From Mucilaginibacter sp. PAMC 26640 (lineage in GTDB: Bacteria; Bacteroidota; Bacteroidia; Sphingobacteriales; Sphingobacteriaceae), in assembly GCA_001596135.1 (NCBI GenBank), contig CP014773.1, positions 4,278,001 to 4,342,000 on the forward strand: a stretch of 64,000 nucleotides of DNA, given 5' to 3'. The notes beneath the pieces were generated by a model that did no database searches, was not told the origin of the DNA, and worked only from the letters and a program-made list of their open reading frames with translations. Below are positions 45,711 through 55,196 of this stretch, piece by piece (within the stretch, counting starts at the first letter, position 1; every line of letters starts with the position of its first letter). Position numbers and translations under genes: made by a program.

Positions 45711-47255
45711 TTAATTGGCTCCGTCGGCTTTCCCTCTTGCGACGGCAAATTCGCCTACTTTGATACCGGTTTGTAAACCAACCTCACAATCGCTACGGTA
45801 ATGGATTGCGCCATATAAACGTGACATGGCCGCTTCATGCGCCATATCCATAAATGCGCTGGCTTTTTCGGGTATAATGTATCCTAAAACCGTTGCAGCA
45901 GCTCCGCTAAAGTTAGAGTGGCCCGAGGTATAAGATGGAAAGTTGGGAATGCCGGTAAGCGTTTTTATACCTGCCATCATTTGCGTAGGGCGGGGATTAA
46001 AGTAATAATACTTAGCATCCCAGCATACAATAGCCGCATCCATTTCGGCCATGTTGAGCAGTGCAAAATTGCGCGCCCAGCGCACCTCGCTCCAGTTATG
46101 TTTTACAAACTCCTCGGCGGCGATACTGTTCCAGTGGCCCGGAGGGGTTGCTGTACCCACACCATCGGCCCAAAAACTTACAATTCGCTCATGCTCGCGG
46201 TTATGATCGTTACTCATAGCCAGCACCTCTGCTATTTCCTTTTGGTGTTCTGCAGAATTTTCTGCATACGGTGCTACCGGGCGCAGGGCTACAACGGTAG
46301 TTGTAGGAAATAACATGGGTGTTACTTTTGTAAATAACGGTAGCATCGGCGGGCGGTGAGGTAATTCTAAACTGATCCAGGGGGTGGTTCCATTAGCTTT
46401 TGCAGTTGTTTCAAAGGCAGTCCAGTCGGTTTGCGTACCAATCGCAGCACCGGCTTTGTCCGTACGGGCACGTGCCAGGAAAACAGCTGCTACCTGTTTG
46501 CCTAAAGATTCGCCAGCATCCCAGTCAGACCGGGTATTTGCCCCTGCCATCAGGCGGTATAGTTTCTCTTCGGCAACTTTCTTCTGAATATAATCCAAAT
46601 CTCCCGGAAACAGCAGTACCATCATCTGTGCAGTTACCCCCGCAACAACAGCATCTTCGCTGGGATAGGCAGGCAGATCAGATTTTGGAATAAGCGCCTG
46701 GACATTCACATCATTAGTATAAGGTGCAGGACGGTTAAATTGCTTTTTAAACTTCCAGGCCTGTACCAATGCATCGTATTGAGCGGTACTAACATAAGCG
46801 TAGGCACGGGCAGCATAAGGCGGGTTTGAAAATGGAAATAAGGGATAAGCCAGCGGATTTGCAGCACTGGGGAAAGGATAACTGCCATCGTCATTTTGAT
46901 AGGGTGGCAGATTATGCTTGGCTACCAGTTCCCGAAGGATTTCGTTCCAGCGCAATACCGAACCTGCGCTCCAGTATTTGATAATATCTTTTTGCTCGCT
47001 GGTTAAGTTCTTCTGGTAGCTTTTTATCTCGTTCAAATCGGCCAGATAATTTGGAGCGGTGATCGCTTCCGGAGTTGCAACAGTAAATGTAGTAGTGGCC
47101 GTTAAAATTGGTGTCCAGCTGTCAGCATTCAAATCGATATTGGCCGGTGCCAGCGCCGGAAACTGCTGATTACGTTCGGTAATATCCTTTTTACAAGATG
47201 AAACAAAAAAAGCTGCAGCTAGTATGGTTGATATGTAAAGTATCTTTGTTTTCAT
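45711..47255 (-). CDS. Vanadium-haloperoxidase/PAP2-type lipoprotein
   Basis: 514 aa. Lipobox FFVSSC-KK gives a lipid-anchored periplasmic protein. The three phosphate/vanadate motifs are intact: K415-x6-R422-P423 (KYYYFNPRP), P440-S-Y-T-S-G-H446 and S478-R479-x5-H485-x3-D489. The N-terminal half is helical and typical of bacterial vanadium-dependent haloperoxidase homologues, which may act as haloperoxidase or acid phosphatase; the motifs alone do not separate the two. Neighbours are an upstream barrel gene (8 nt gap) and the downstream DoxX-like gene (28 nt gap). Confidence 0.88.
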   Translation of the reverse strand: MKTKILYISTILAAAFFVSSCKKDITERNQQFPALAPANIDLNADSWTPILTATTTFTVATPEAITAPNYLADLNEIKSYQKNLTSEQKDIIKYWSAGSVLRWNEILRELVAKHNLPPYQNDDGSYPFPSAANPLAYPLFPFSNPPYAARAYAYVSTAQYDALVQAWKFKKQFNRPAPYTNDVNVQALIPKSDLPAYPSEDAVVAGVTAQMMVLLFPGDLDYIQKKVAEEKLYRLMAGANTRSDWDAGESLGKQVAAVFLARARTDKAGAAIGTQTDWTAFETTAKANGTTPWISLELPHRPPMLPLFTKVTPMLFPTTTVVALRPVAPYAENSAEHQKEIAEVLAMSNDHNREHERIVSFWADGVGTATPPGHWNSIAAEEFVKHNWSEVRWARNFALLNMAEMDAAIVCWDAKYYYFNPRPTQMMAGIKTLTGIPNFPSYTSGHSNFSGAAATVLGYIIPEKASAFMDMAHEAAMSRLYGAIHYRSDCEVGLQTGIKVGEFAVARGKADGAN

Positions 47256-47263
47256 AATTTGTT

Positions 47264-48205
47264 CTATTTATCAGATTTTTCCTTCTTAACAGAAAACACA
47301 TAATCTATTCCACCAAAAACCTGTGTGTTTTGGCCTACGTTGCGGCCTGCTACTACATAGTTAGCGCCGGCGGTTAACTCAAGCCCGAGTAACGACTGAA
47401 ACATGTATTTCGCCAGGCCGCCAACCGCTGTTGCATTCATTCGGTTGCTTGGGAAAGGCATATTATTACGCGTTATATCAAAACCGCTTGTTGAAGTATA
47501 CTTGGTTGCAATAGCTTCAACATTTAATTGCAAGCTGCGGAAACCTGCACTTACCAAAAAGTTGGTTGCATTTGGCATTGCTACCTGGTTGGTGTAGTGC
47601 ATCTCAGTTGTGTAATAAGAGTCCCTGTCAATGGTGATATTATCCCGGCGAATATACTGCCCAGCCCCTGCGACGAAGAAACGGCCTACCTGGTAATTCA
47701 ATAAACCGCGGATAGCAACACTTCTGCTACGGCTGCCCAGTGCAAGCGGTAAATAGTCTGGCTGATAACTACCCAAAGGAATAGAACCAGTTGCAATGGC
47801 ATGAAAGCTTAAAAGACCCCGGCCAATCTGCTCGCGAACGGCCATCCATTTAAAGGCAAGCGCAATGTCCTGTACACCGCGCTGCGACCGCAAAGTGCCC
47901 GCACTAACATTGGTTTGAATATAAGGAACGAAAGCTGAAATGTTGATCCTATTGCTAAGGCCATAAACAAGGCCAAGGTTATAAACGTTGCTGCTCACCG
48001 TACCAAGGTTTAAATTGTTCCGGTTAAGGGTGCCTTCCCAGTAATGATCCCAGTTATTGTGTGCATACATACCCGCAACGCACAGGTAGTTTTTTGGGAT
48101 CATGATCGCGTCAGACTCCGTTTGCGCACTAGCAGTTTGCACCAATGCGGTAAGAACAAAAATTCCAACACAATACCTGTAAGTATATTGTAAAAGATGT
48201 TTCAT
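47264..48205 (-). CDS. Outer-membrane beta-barrel protein (transporter-like)
   Basis: 313 aa from ATG 48205; a TTG three codons upstream is possible. Signal peptide cleaved after ASA. Barrel-like strands: RINISAFVPYIQTNVSAG, GVQDIALAFKWMAV, LLSFHAIATGSIPLGSY, FLVSAGFRSLQLNVEAIA. A FVPYIQT/GVQDIALA pattern resembles the other barrel in the operon (43698), so the two may be distant paralogues. It is the first gene of the operon, 45 nt downstream of a perfect palindrome. Confidence 0.78.
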   Translation of the reverse strand: MKHLLQYTYRYCVGIFVLTALVQTASAQTESDAIMIPKNYLCVAGMYAHNNWDHYWEGTLNRNNLNLGTVSSNVYNLGLVYGLSNRINISAFVPYIQTNVSAGTLRSQRGVQDIALAFKWMAVREQIGRGLLSFHAIATGSIPLGSYQPDYLPLALGSRSRSVAIRGLLNYQVGRFFVAGAGQYIRRDNITIDRDSYYTTEMHYTNQVAMPNATNFLVSAGFRSLQLNVEAIATKYTSTSGFDITRNNMPFPSNRMNATAVGGLAKYMFQSLLGLELTAGANYVVAGRNVGQNTQVFGGIDYVFSVKKEKSDK

Positions 48206-48249
48206 ATAAAACAAGTAAAATAAAATAGAAAGTTAAAATACAGCCTAAC

Positions 48250-48265
48250 TTGCCTGTACAGGCAA
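48250..48265. promoter_or_regulatory. Perfect 16-bp palindrome, likely operator
   Basis: TTGCCTGTACAGGCAA reads the same on both strands and lies 45-60 nt before the first gene of the haloperoxidase operon, where an operator would overlap or abut the promoter. The regulator is not evident in this window. Confidence 0.55.
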
Positions 48266-48389
48266 AGTAATATCCCCTTTACATTTTTTACCGCGAAGCC
48301 AGTACTAGGAATTGCAAAATCAAAAACTACCCCAATAGTATTGGAACTACCGTAAAAAATGTAAGGGATACAAAATCAAATATATTTTG

Positions 48390-48941
48390 TTAAGCGCTGA
48401 AATTGGGCGGTTTGCCCGGAGATTCAATGTATGGATTGGTAAGACTGGAAGATATAGGGTTCTCAGGTCCTTTCAAATGTTGGGCGAAGGTAACGAAGCT
48501 GTATTGCACAGATGGGTTATTGTACTCAAAGCCGCCGGATGCTTTCTTTACCGTGGTCTCCGATCCCTTTTTACTTACAGGAACATCGGCAACATCTTTT
48601 GCAACAATAAGGTTAGCACTTACCAGCCGGGTTTTTACACTGTTGGCAATACAAACCAGGTACATGGTATCCCTGGTCATTTTCACACCCAGGTAATTGT
48701 AATAACCATCCTTTAGCTGAACCTGGCCCTGCAGGTGTTCATAATCCTTCCAATCCTGGATACCGGGCATATGTACAGGAATTTTAATTTGAATCAGCTG
48801 GGTTGCATCTACTTTATTTTCGTAGATCTGTTTTACCATCTTCACCTCAGACCGGTGGATGAAATATTGGAAGAAAAGGGTATAGCCTCCTGAATTAAAC
48901 AGGTGAACACTTAACAAAAGTATTACTAAAAGCCTTTTCAC
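48390..48941 (-). CDS. Small secreted/anchored protein of unknown function
   Basis: 183 aa with a GTG start at 48941 and an N-terminal hydrophobic segment (MKRLLVILLLSVHLFNSGG) that may be signal peptide or anchor. The body is polar and beta-prone, with KIPVHMPGIQDWKDYEHLQG, and the proline-rich C-terminus ends PGKPPNFSA. I do not recognise a family, though similar short proteins precede outer-membrane receptor genes in Bacteroidota. It lies 184 nt before the 48205 operon in the same direction. Confidence 0.65.
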   Translation of the reverse strand: MKRLLVILLLSVHLFNSGGYTLFFQYFIHRSEVKMVKQIYENKVDATQLIQIKIPVHMPGIQDWKDYEHLQGQVQLKDGYYNYLGVKMTRDTMYLVCIANSVKTRLVSANLIVAKDVADVPVSKKGSETTVKKASGGFEYNNPSVQYSFVTFAQHLKGPENPISSSLTNPYIESPGKPPNFSA

Positions 48942-49407
48942 TAAGATTTTGAATCAATTAGGTATAATTCGGAGGTAAATATATATTAAAAAAATGTAAT
49001 CGCAAATAATATTCGCGGGACTTACACCTATTATACTTTTACAGGTATCATAAAAAATATTCTTTCAATCATACGAGTATAATAGGCACGTTGCCGCAAA
49101 TTCAAAACCGGGTCAACACAAATGAAAATAATTCTATTCTAACTTTCTCTAATCCCTAATAATCAATTATTTAAAGTATAAAAAACGTCATGCGAACTAT
49201 TTAAGATTCGATAAGCATTAGATATTCGATATTGTCCCAAATTTTTTTCCATGTCCTTTACTCAAAAGTCGGCCCCATAGGGGTCATATGTTTGCGGGAA
49301 GAAAAATTAAAAAAAATATTGTGCAGCAGGCACAGCACTTAGCTTTCGGTAATCATAAATTGCACATATAATAATGGTGATCTAAAAAAGACACCAGGCA
49401 AAATGTT
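48942..49407. other. 466-nt intergenic region with an 11-bp inverted repeat
   Basis: AT-rich and without a credible open frame. CCTATTATACT (49027-49037) and AGTATAATAGG (49076-49086) form a perfect 11-bp inverted repeat around a 38-nt centre containing TTTTACAGGTATCAT. The rest (49090-49400) shows nothing I can assign. Confidence 0.6.
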
Positions 49408-50097
49408 TTAGTCTGCCACCATCAGTCGCGCAAGGTATTGGTCCATATTATCTTCGTGCAAAATCTCAACGGCCCATCCTTCTTCCGAGGCAATATCAAT
49501 AAGCATATCCTGATCTATATAGAGCCACTGAAACCAGTCGGTTTTTTGACCCTTGTATCCATACTGATACCACAACTCGCCGTAATATCTTCCTGCCGGC
49601 AGGTTTCCCTGGTATAGATAGGCAATATCCGAAGAATCAAACAATAACTGGCCGCCCAAATTAAGAAGCGTTTTGCTGTGGCGTAAAAAAACGCGTAATC
49701 GCTCTGTATTACCAGCGAGGCCAATGCCATTCATCAATAGTAACAAGGTGTCATACTTTTCACCTTTGTAGGTATAAATATCCTGCTCAATGGCTTGCTT
49801 TAAACCACGCTCGCGCATGATATCTACTGCCCTGCCCGAAATGTCCAATGCGGTAACATCGGTGCCAAGGTTTTGCAGGCATAAAGCATGGCTGCCAGCG
49901 CCCGCACCAATATCCAACACCCGGCCATGGCAGCGGCCAAGTGCCATTAATTCCAGCTCGGGCATTTCTAACTCTGTGCGGAAGTATACTTCAAGTGGCA
50001 TTTCTTCTTTTGGCCCATATTTATTGTAGATAAATAGCTTGGCTGCTTTTGTGCCCTTAAAATGATCGTATAGTGCGGTGCCGAAAATGTCTTTCAA
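49408..50097 (-). CDS. Class I SAM-dependent methyltransferase
   Basis: About 229 aa. Motif I is VLDIGAGAGSHALCL, motif post-I DVTALDIS, then TLLLLMNGIGLAG; the C-terminal half is typical of small-molecule methyltransferases. The start is uncertain: no ATG precedes the conserved region, and TTG at 50097 (MKDIFGTALYDHFKG) or TTG at 50121 are both possible. The gene stands alone, 124-148 nt from the divergent HAD gene. Confidence 0.82.
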   Translation of the reverse strand: MKDIFGTALYDHFKGTKAAKLFIYNKYGPKEEMPLEVYFRTELEMPELELMALGRCHGRVLDIGAGAGSHALCLQNLGTDVTALDISGRAVDIMRERGLKQAIEQDIYTYKGEKYDTLLLLMNGIGLAGNTERLRVFLRHSKTLLNLGGQLLFDSSDIAYLYQGNLPAGRYYGELWYQYGYKGQKTDWFQWLYIDQDMLIDIASEEGWAVEILHEDNMDQYLARLMVAD

Positions 50098-50281
50098 TAT
50101 GATAATTATTTTGTGAGCCAAAGTAAGGGATTGTATGTTATTTTGAAGAAATAAATTTTCAAATGAGTTATGAGCCAGGGTGACTCAAGCAAATACCTGA
50201 TCAATTTAATTATTTTAATATTACTGTCTTGCTACCCGCCACTAAATGAAACAAGCCGGAATGACTACTGTTAAAGGGATC

Positions 50282-51031
50282 ATGAAGAAGCTGGTAATAT
50301 TTGATTTGGATGGTACACTTGCTGAAAGCAAAGCTGCAATAGATGAGGAAATGGCAAATACGCTTAGCAATCTGTTGAAAGTTGCCAAAGTGGCGATCAT
50401 ATCGGGGGGCGACTGGCCCCAGTTTGAAAAGCAAGTACTCTCCCACTTAGATGATAAAGCTTTGAAAAGGCTCTCCATCCTGCCAACTTGCGGTACTAAA
50501 TACTATTCTTATAAAAATGGCTGGAAACAGCGATATGCAGAAAATTTCACCATGGCAGAAAAACAGCTAATTATTAAAGAATTGGAAGCAGCAGTTGAAG
50601 AGTCGGGTTTTAAAGCAAAGAAAACCTGGGGCGAACAAATTGAAGACCGTGGCAGCCAGGTAACTTTTTCTGCATTAGGCCAGCAGGCGCCACTTAACGA
50701 TAAAAAGAAATGGGATCCGGATTTTGCAAAACGCAAAGTGATCAAGAAAACTTTGGACCAAACACTTAAGGCTTTTTCGGTACAAATGGGCGGTGCAACA
50801 TCCATAGATATTACCAAACCGGGTATAGATAAGGCTTACGGTATTCGCAAACTTAAAAAAGTGTTGGATATAAAGATCTCTGAGATGATCTTTATCGGAG
50901 ATGCATTATTTGAGGGCGGTAACGATCATCCTGCGCGCAAAACCGGTGTAACCTGCATCCAGGTTCGCGACCCTGAGGAAACAAAAAGAGTGATTGAGGG
51001 AATAGTAGCCTGTTTAGGTTCCAAAAAATAG
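50282..51031 (+). CDS. HAD-IIB hydrolase, phosphomannomutase-like
   Basis: 249 aa from ATG 50282; starts at 50246 and 50261 are also in frame, but the catalytic DLDGT motif (D8/D10) is normally close to the N-terminus. Motif II is the IISGG serine and motif III the lysine of GIDKAYG. Motif IV GDALFEGGNDHPA closes the site. The cap in the middle and the DALxEGGND wording match eukaryotic-type phosphomannomutases and their bacterial HAD relatives. It converges on the short-chain dehydrogenase gene. Confidence 0.82.
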   Translation: MKKLVIFDLDGTLAESKAAIDEEMANTLSNLLKVAKVAIISGGDWPQFEKQVLSHLDDKALKRLSILPTCGTKYYSYKNGWKQRYAENFTMAEKQLIIKELEAAVEESGFKAKKTWGEQIEDRGSQVTFSALGQQAPLNDKKKWDPDFAKRKVIKKTLDQTLKAFSVQMGGATSIDITKPGIDKAYGIRKLKKVLDIKISEMIFIGDALFEGGNDHPARKTGVTCIQVRDPEETKRVIEGIVACLGSKK

Positions 51032-51046
51032 ATGTGCAGTTTAAAA

Positions 51047-51073
51047 TATAGCCGCCCTTTTAGGGCAGCTATA
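51047..51073. terminator. Possible bidirectional terminator between convergent genes
   Basis: TATAGC-C-GCCC faces GGGC-A-GCTATA with one mismatch; weak T-runs on either side. Lies between the stops of the HAD gene (51031) and the dehydrogenase gene (51082). Confidence 0.5.
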
Positions 51074-51081
51074 AGTTCTTG

Positions 51082-51879
51082 TTAGTCACGTTCAACTGGT
51101 TTCTGTTGTTCATAAACCATATGTGCCAATGCGGCATCTGGTGTTAAGTTCCCCATAGCTACCTGTACTTTATTTTTAATACCGGATACTACTTTATCGG
51201 TACCGGCCATTAAAGCATCATAACCATCTTTGGCTACGTCGGCCGCATTAGCCATTGCAGATTTATCCTGCACTGCCTTGCTGCTATTCATACCTGCCTT
51301 GTTGAAGAAATCGGTATCAGTTACACCCGGCAGCAATGCAGTGATAACCACCTCTGTATCTTTCACTTCTTCTCGCACAGCTTCTGTCAGCGATAACACA
51401 TATGCCTTGGTTGCATGGTAAACTGCTTGCCACGGGCCGGGAGTGGTACTGGCTATAGATGCCAGGTTGAGAATCTTACCCGAGTTCCGGCTAGTCATTT
51501 CTTTAACAAAATACTTTGTCAGAATGGTTAATGCACCAATATTAAGGTCGATAATTCGCAGTTCACGGTCTATTTCGGTATCTTTAAACTCACCATAAAC
51601 GCCCTGTCCTGCATCATTTACCAGCACATCTATTTGCAATCCGCGGGCTTTGATATCATCGCAAAGCGAAAACACTTCATCTCGATTAAAAAAGTCTTTG
51701 GCAATCGTAATTACCTCTACCCCACTTTGACGAAATTCAGCGGCTTTGTTATCCAATTCCTGCTGATTGCGTGATACGATGACCATGTTATATCCGTCTT
51801 TCGCAAAAAGTTTCGCTAATTCGTACCCTATTCCGCTGGTTGCACCGGTTATCAGGGCATATTTTCCTGTGTTTGCCAT
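51082..51879 (-). CDS. Short-chain dehydrogenase/reductase
   Basis: 265 aa. Cofactor motif TGATSGIG (11-18), NDAG (88-91, usual NNAG), catalytic S141, Y154 and K158 (YHATK). The SRNQQELD loop suggests an NADP(H) preference. The C-terminal region includes a KAVQDKSAMANAADVA loop over the active site. Substrate unknown; the wording is close to proteins of the DltE/YqjQ subgroup. Confidence 0.92.
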   Translation of the reverse strand: MANTGKYALITGATSGIGYELAKLFAKDGYNMVIVSRNQQELDNKAAEFRQSGVEVITIAKDFFNRDEVFSLCDDIKARGLQIDVLVNDAGQGVYGEFKDTEIDRELRIIDLNIGALTILTKYFVKEMTSRNSGKILNLASIASTTPGPWQAVYHATKAYVLSLTEAVREEVKDTEVVITALLPGVTDTDFFNKAGMNSSKAVQDKSAMANAADVAKDGYDALMAGTDKVVSGIKNKVQVAMGNLTPDAALAHMVYEQQKPVERD

Positions 51880-51951
51880 AATTTAAGTTTAGTTTTAAAT
51901 AGATATATAATCGGTCAATTATCAAGCCGATAACTATTATCCTCTCCTTAT

Positions 51952-52812
51952 CTAACCATTAACCACTTCTCCCCCGTTTACATGTATTACCTGCCCGGTA
52001 ATAAATGAGGAGTCATCAGAAGCAAGGAAGACGTAGGCCGGCGCTACCTCGGAGGGCTGCCCTGCCCGTTTCATTGCAGTTTCACTTCCAAAATCTTTTA
52101 TCTTCTCTTCCTCAAATGTTGATACGATGAGCGGAGTCCAAACCGGGCCGGGTGCAACTGCATTCACCCTGATATTTTTTTCGACCAAATTGGTGGCCAG
52201 CGAACGGGTGAAAGTAGTGATTGCCCCTTTTGTTGATGAATAATCAACAAGGTTAGGTGAAGAGCGGTAAGCGGTTACCGATGTTGTATTTATTATGGTA
52301 TCGCCTGCTTTTAAATGATCCAAAGCTGCTGCTGCGAAATGGAAATAAGCAAAGATATTTGTTTTAAAGGTAGTTTCGAGTTGCTCCCCGCTGATATCTC
52401 TGAACTCCTTTTGAGGGAATTGAACACCCGCATTATTGACCAGAATGTTGAGCTTGCCTAGCTTTGCTATCTTTTGCTCAACGGCATTTTTACAAAAATC
52501 GCGATCTTTTACGTCCCCCGGTATTAATATACATTGTTTGCCCTTTGCCTCAACCAATCTTTTGGTTTCTTCGGCATCTTCGCTTTCATCCAGGTAAACA
52601 ATGGCAACGTCCGCACCTTCCGCTGCATAGTGTACCGCTATTGCCCGGCCAATGCCACTATCTCCGCCGGTTATCAGTGCTACTTTATCAGCCAGTTTCC
52701 CTGCTGCTTTGTAGGTTGCCTTCATATACTCTGGCCTCGGCTCCATCTTTGCTTCTATACCAGGCTGGTGTTCCTGCTTATCAGCCACTTTTACTCCTTC
52801 TTTATTTTCCAT
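51952..52812 (-). CDS. Short-chain dehydrogenase, YghA/general-stress-protein-39-like
   Basis: 286 aa. A polar N-terminal extension of about 40 residues (MENKEGVKVADKQEHQPGIE) precedes the Rossmann fold. TGGDSGIG (48-55), NNAG, the S-Y-K set with YSSTKGA, and a C-terminal GQVIHVNGGEVV. The extension and TGGDSGIGRA are typical of general-stress oxidoreductases such as GSP39/YghA. Expressed with or near the ADH gene; separated from it by a terminator. Confidence 0.92.
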   Translation of the reverse strand: MENKEGVKVADKQEHQPGIEAKMEPRPEYMKATYKAAGKLADKVALITGGDSGIGRAIAVHYAAEGADVAIVYLDESEDAEETKRLVEAKGKQCILIPGDVKDRDFCKNAVEQKIAKLGKLNILVNNAGVQFPQKEFRDISGEQLETTFKTNIFAYFHFAAAALDHLKAGDTIINTTSVTAYRSSPNLVDYSSTKGAITTFTRSLATNLVEKNIRVNAVAPGPVWTPLIVSTFEEEKIKDFGSETAMKRAGQPSEVAPAYVFLASDDSSFITGQVIHVNGGEVVNG

Positions 52813-52821
52813 TTTTACTTA

Positions 52822-52860
52822 AATAAAAAAACCGGCGCAACGTTAAGCTGCGCCGGTTTG
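52822..52860 (-). terminator. Terminator of the zinc alcohol dehydrogenase gene
   Basis: Minus-strand AAACCGGCGCA pairs with TGCGCCGGTTT (11 bp), followed by TTTTTTATTTAAG. Begins 13 nt after the stop codon. Confidence 0.9.
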
Positions 52861-52871
52861 GGTAATTATAA

Positions 52872-54029
52872 TTATGGTTTTAAAACCACTTTAACGCAAT
52901 CGTCCTCTTTCTTGTCGAAGATTTCATAAGCATGAGTTACCTCACTCAATGGCAATGTGTGGCTGATAATATCATCCAACACAACCTTTTCCTCTTTAAC
53001 CAGGTCAATCAAATGATCAATATAGTTGATCACCGGCGCCTGCCCCATTTTCAGCGTTATGCCTTTATCAAATAAGCGGTGGAAAGGGAAATTATCATAG
53101 GTAGAGCCGTAAACGCCCACTATGCTTACAGTACCCATACGGCGAACTGCTTTAAAAGCCATATCCAGCACTTTCATACTGCCAACTTCAAAGTTAATTG
53201 CTGCTTTTGCCCTGTCAAGGATGGTGCGCTCCGGTTCGAAACCTACTGCATCCACGCAAACATCTGCTCCACGACCACCGGTCATTTCGCGGATAGCTTC
53301 AACCACGTCAACTTCGTTGGGGTTTAATGTATCAACTTTATTTACCGCGCGGGCTTTATCCAGGCGATAGTTAACCGGGTCGATAGCGATGACGCGGCTT
53401 GCACCATTGATCCATGCAGCTTTTTGCGCCATCAGGCCAACTGGTCCCGAACCGAATATGGCCACTACTTCACCGCCTTTAAGTTGCGCCCAGTCAATAG
53501 CCGACCAACCTGTTGGAAATATATCAGTAAGGAACAAAACTTGTTCATCCGTCATGTTATCTGGCACCACGCGCGGGCTGATATCAGCGTAGGGAACCCG
53601 TACGTATTCTGCCTGGCCGCCAGAATATCCACCGTAAAGATCGGTGTAACCAAATAATGCTGCCCCTTTTTGATCGGCCATGTCACCATTAGGTCCGTAG
53701 TGCTTATAATTAGAATTTTCGCAAGCCGGAGAAGCATCGTGATTACAGAAAAAACAATGCCCGCATGCAATTGGGAATGGTACCACAACGCGGTCACCAC
53801 GTTTTAAGTTAGTAATTTCTGATCCTACCTCTTCCACTATGCCCATAAATTCGTGCCCCATTACCATTGGGTCGGCTTGCGGCACGCCGCCACTGAGAAT
53901 ATGTAAATCCGAACCGCAAATAGCTGTCGAGGTTACTTTGAGAATTACATCACGTGAGTTTTCGATCCTGGGATCTTCTACCGTGTCATAGCGTATGTCG
54001 CCTGGTTTGTGAAATACTGCAGCTTTCAT
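52872..54029 (-). CDS. Zinc-dependent alcohol/formaldehyde dehydrogenase
   Basis: 385 aa. Catalytic zinc ligands C38 and H59-E60 (AICGSDLHI, MGHE); structural zinc C89, C92, C95, C103. The Rossmann motif is GSGPVGLMAQKAA. Length and the GGYSGGQAEYVRVPYAD segment fit the glutathione-independent formaldehyde dehydrogenase-like subgroup. The Zn-site and cofactor site look complete. Upstream of it, 54030-54237 is AT-rich divergent promoter DNA shared with the MBL-fold gene. Confidence 0.93.
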   Translation of the reverse strand: MKAAVFHKPGDIRYDTVEDPRIENSRDVILKVTSTAICGSDLHILSGGVPQADPMVMGHEFMGIVEEVGSEITNLKRGDRVVVPFPIACGHCFFCNHDASPACENSNYKHYGPNGDMADQKGAALFGYTDLYGGYSGGQAEYVRVPYADISPRVVPDNMTDEQVLFLTDIFPTGWSAIDWAQLKGGEVVAIFGSGPVGLMAQKAAWINGASRVIAIDPVNYRLDKARAVNKVDTLNPNEVDVVEAIREMTGGRGADVCVDAVGFEPERTILDRAKAAINFEVGSMKVLDMAFKAVRRMGTVSIVGVYGSTYDNFPFHRLFDKGITLKMGQAPVINYIDHLIDLVKEEKVVLDDIISHTLPLSEVTHAYEIFDKKEDDCVKVVLKP

Positions 54030-54237
54030 ATTGTTGTTTTGTTTGAGTTTATTTTACAACAGATTTGAGTGCATTATAGTTTTAAGAATAATTATAAATT
54101 ATAAGTAACAAGAAATTACTTTGCGTAAAATTCAAACAAGAGTATCAGGAATAGGTGTTAGGAGGTGGTAATATTTTGTCTCATTCTGTTAAAATCATAA
54201 AAATCATCCCAAATAAAATTTTGAAATTCGTAGTCAT

Positions 54238-55077
54238 ATGAAACTGCATACGATAGATACCGGTTTTTTTAAATTAGATGGCGGGGCAATGTTTGGAGTT
54301 GTGCCGAAAGCGATCTGGCAAAAAACCAACCCGGCTGATGATAATAACCTGTGTACATGGGCGATGCGTTGTTTATTGGTGGAAGACGGGAACCGGTTAA
54401 TTTTGATAGATACGGGTATAGGTAACAAACAAAGTGAAAAGTTCTTCAGTCACTATTACCTGCATGGCAGTGCATCCATGGATAGCTCATTAGCGGCCAA
54501 AGGTTTTCACCGCGATGATATCACCGATGTTTTTCTTACACACCTGCACTTTGATCATGTTGGCGGTGCGGTTATACGAGTGGGCGACAATTTGCAACCT
54601 GCATTTAGAAACGCCACTTACTGGAGCAACACCCAACATTGGGATTGGGCGGTAAACCCAAATGACCGGGAGAAGGCCTCGTTTTTAAAAGAAAATATCT
54701 TACCGATACAGGAGAGCGGACAACTTAAATTTATAGATGCGGTTAATGGATTTAAATTTACGGAAAACATCAGCATTCGGCTTGCCTTTGGGCATACAGA
54801 TGCCATGATGCTCCCGCTGATCAGCTACAAGGGGCATCAGATTTTATATATGGCCGACCTGCTGCCTTCTGTAGGGCACCTGCCGTTACCCTATGTAATG
54901 GCTTATGATATATTCCCCTTGAAAACCTTGCAAGAGCGCAAAGTTTATTGGGCTGAGGCAGTAGAAAAAGAATACATATTGTACCTGGAGCATGACCCTT
55001 TTAATGAATGTTGTACCCTGCAGCAAACGGAAAAAGGTATAAAAGTGAAGGAAATTTTTGACCTGGATAAACTTTAA
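54238..55077 (+). CDS. MBL-fold metallo-hydrolase
   Basis: 279 aa. The binuclear metal motif THLHFDHVGG gives H102, H104, D106 and H107; later ligands are in FGHTDAM, MADLLPS and LEHDP. The N-terminus is typical of the lactonase/quorum-quenching-like branch (CLLVEDGNRLILIDTGIG), but the specific substrate cannot be read from sequence. Transcribed alone toward rpoD. Confidence 0.9.
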   Translation: MKLHTIDTGFFKLDGGAMFGVVPKAIWQKTNPADDNNLCTWAMRCLLVEDGNRLILIDTGIGNKQSEKFFSHYYLHGSASMDSSLAAKGFHRDDITDVFLTHLHFDHVGGAVIRVGDNLQPAFRNATYWSNTQHWDWAVNPNDREKASFLKENILPIQESGQLKFIDAVNGFKFTENISIRLAFGHTDAMMLPLISYKGHQILYMADLLPSVGHLPLPYVMAYDIFPLKTLQERKVYWAEAVEKEYILYLEHDPFNECCTLQQTEKGIKVKEIFDLDKL

Positions 55078-55125
55078 TTTAGCTTTACATTTATAATAAA
55101 TTAATGCATTTTAGCAACCGCCAAA

Positions 55126-55156
55126 TTTAGATTTTGGAAACAAAATAATAGCTTTG
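55126..55156 (+). promoter_or_regulatory. Bacteroidota-type promoter of rpoD
   Basis: TAGCTTTG (55149-55156) matches the -7 consensus TAnnTTTG exactly; TTTAG 18 nt upstream (55126-55130) is a partial -33. Transcription would begin some 35 nt before the rpoD start. Confidence 0.55.
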
Positions 55157-55196
55157 CACGTTTAATTTAAAACCCAGAACCGAGGTTAAAAAATAG

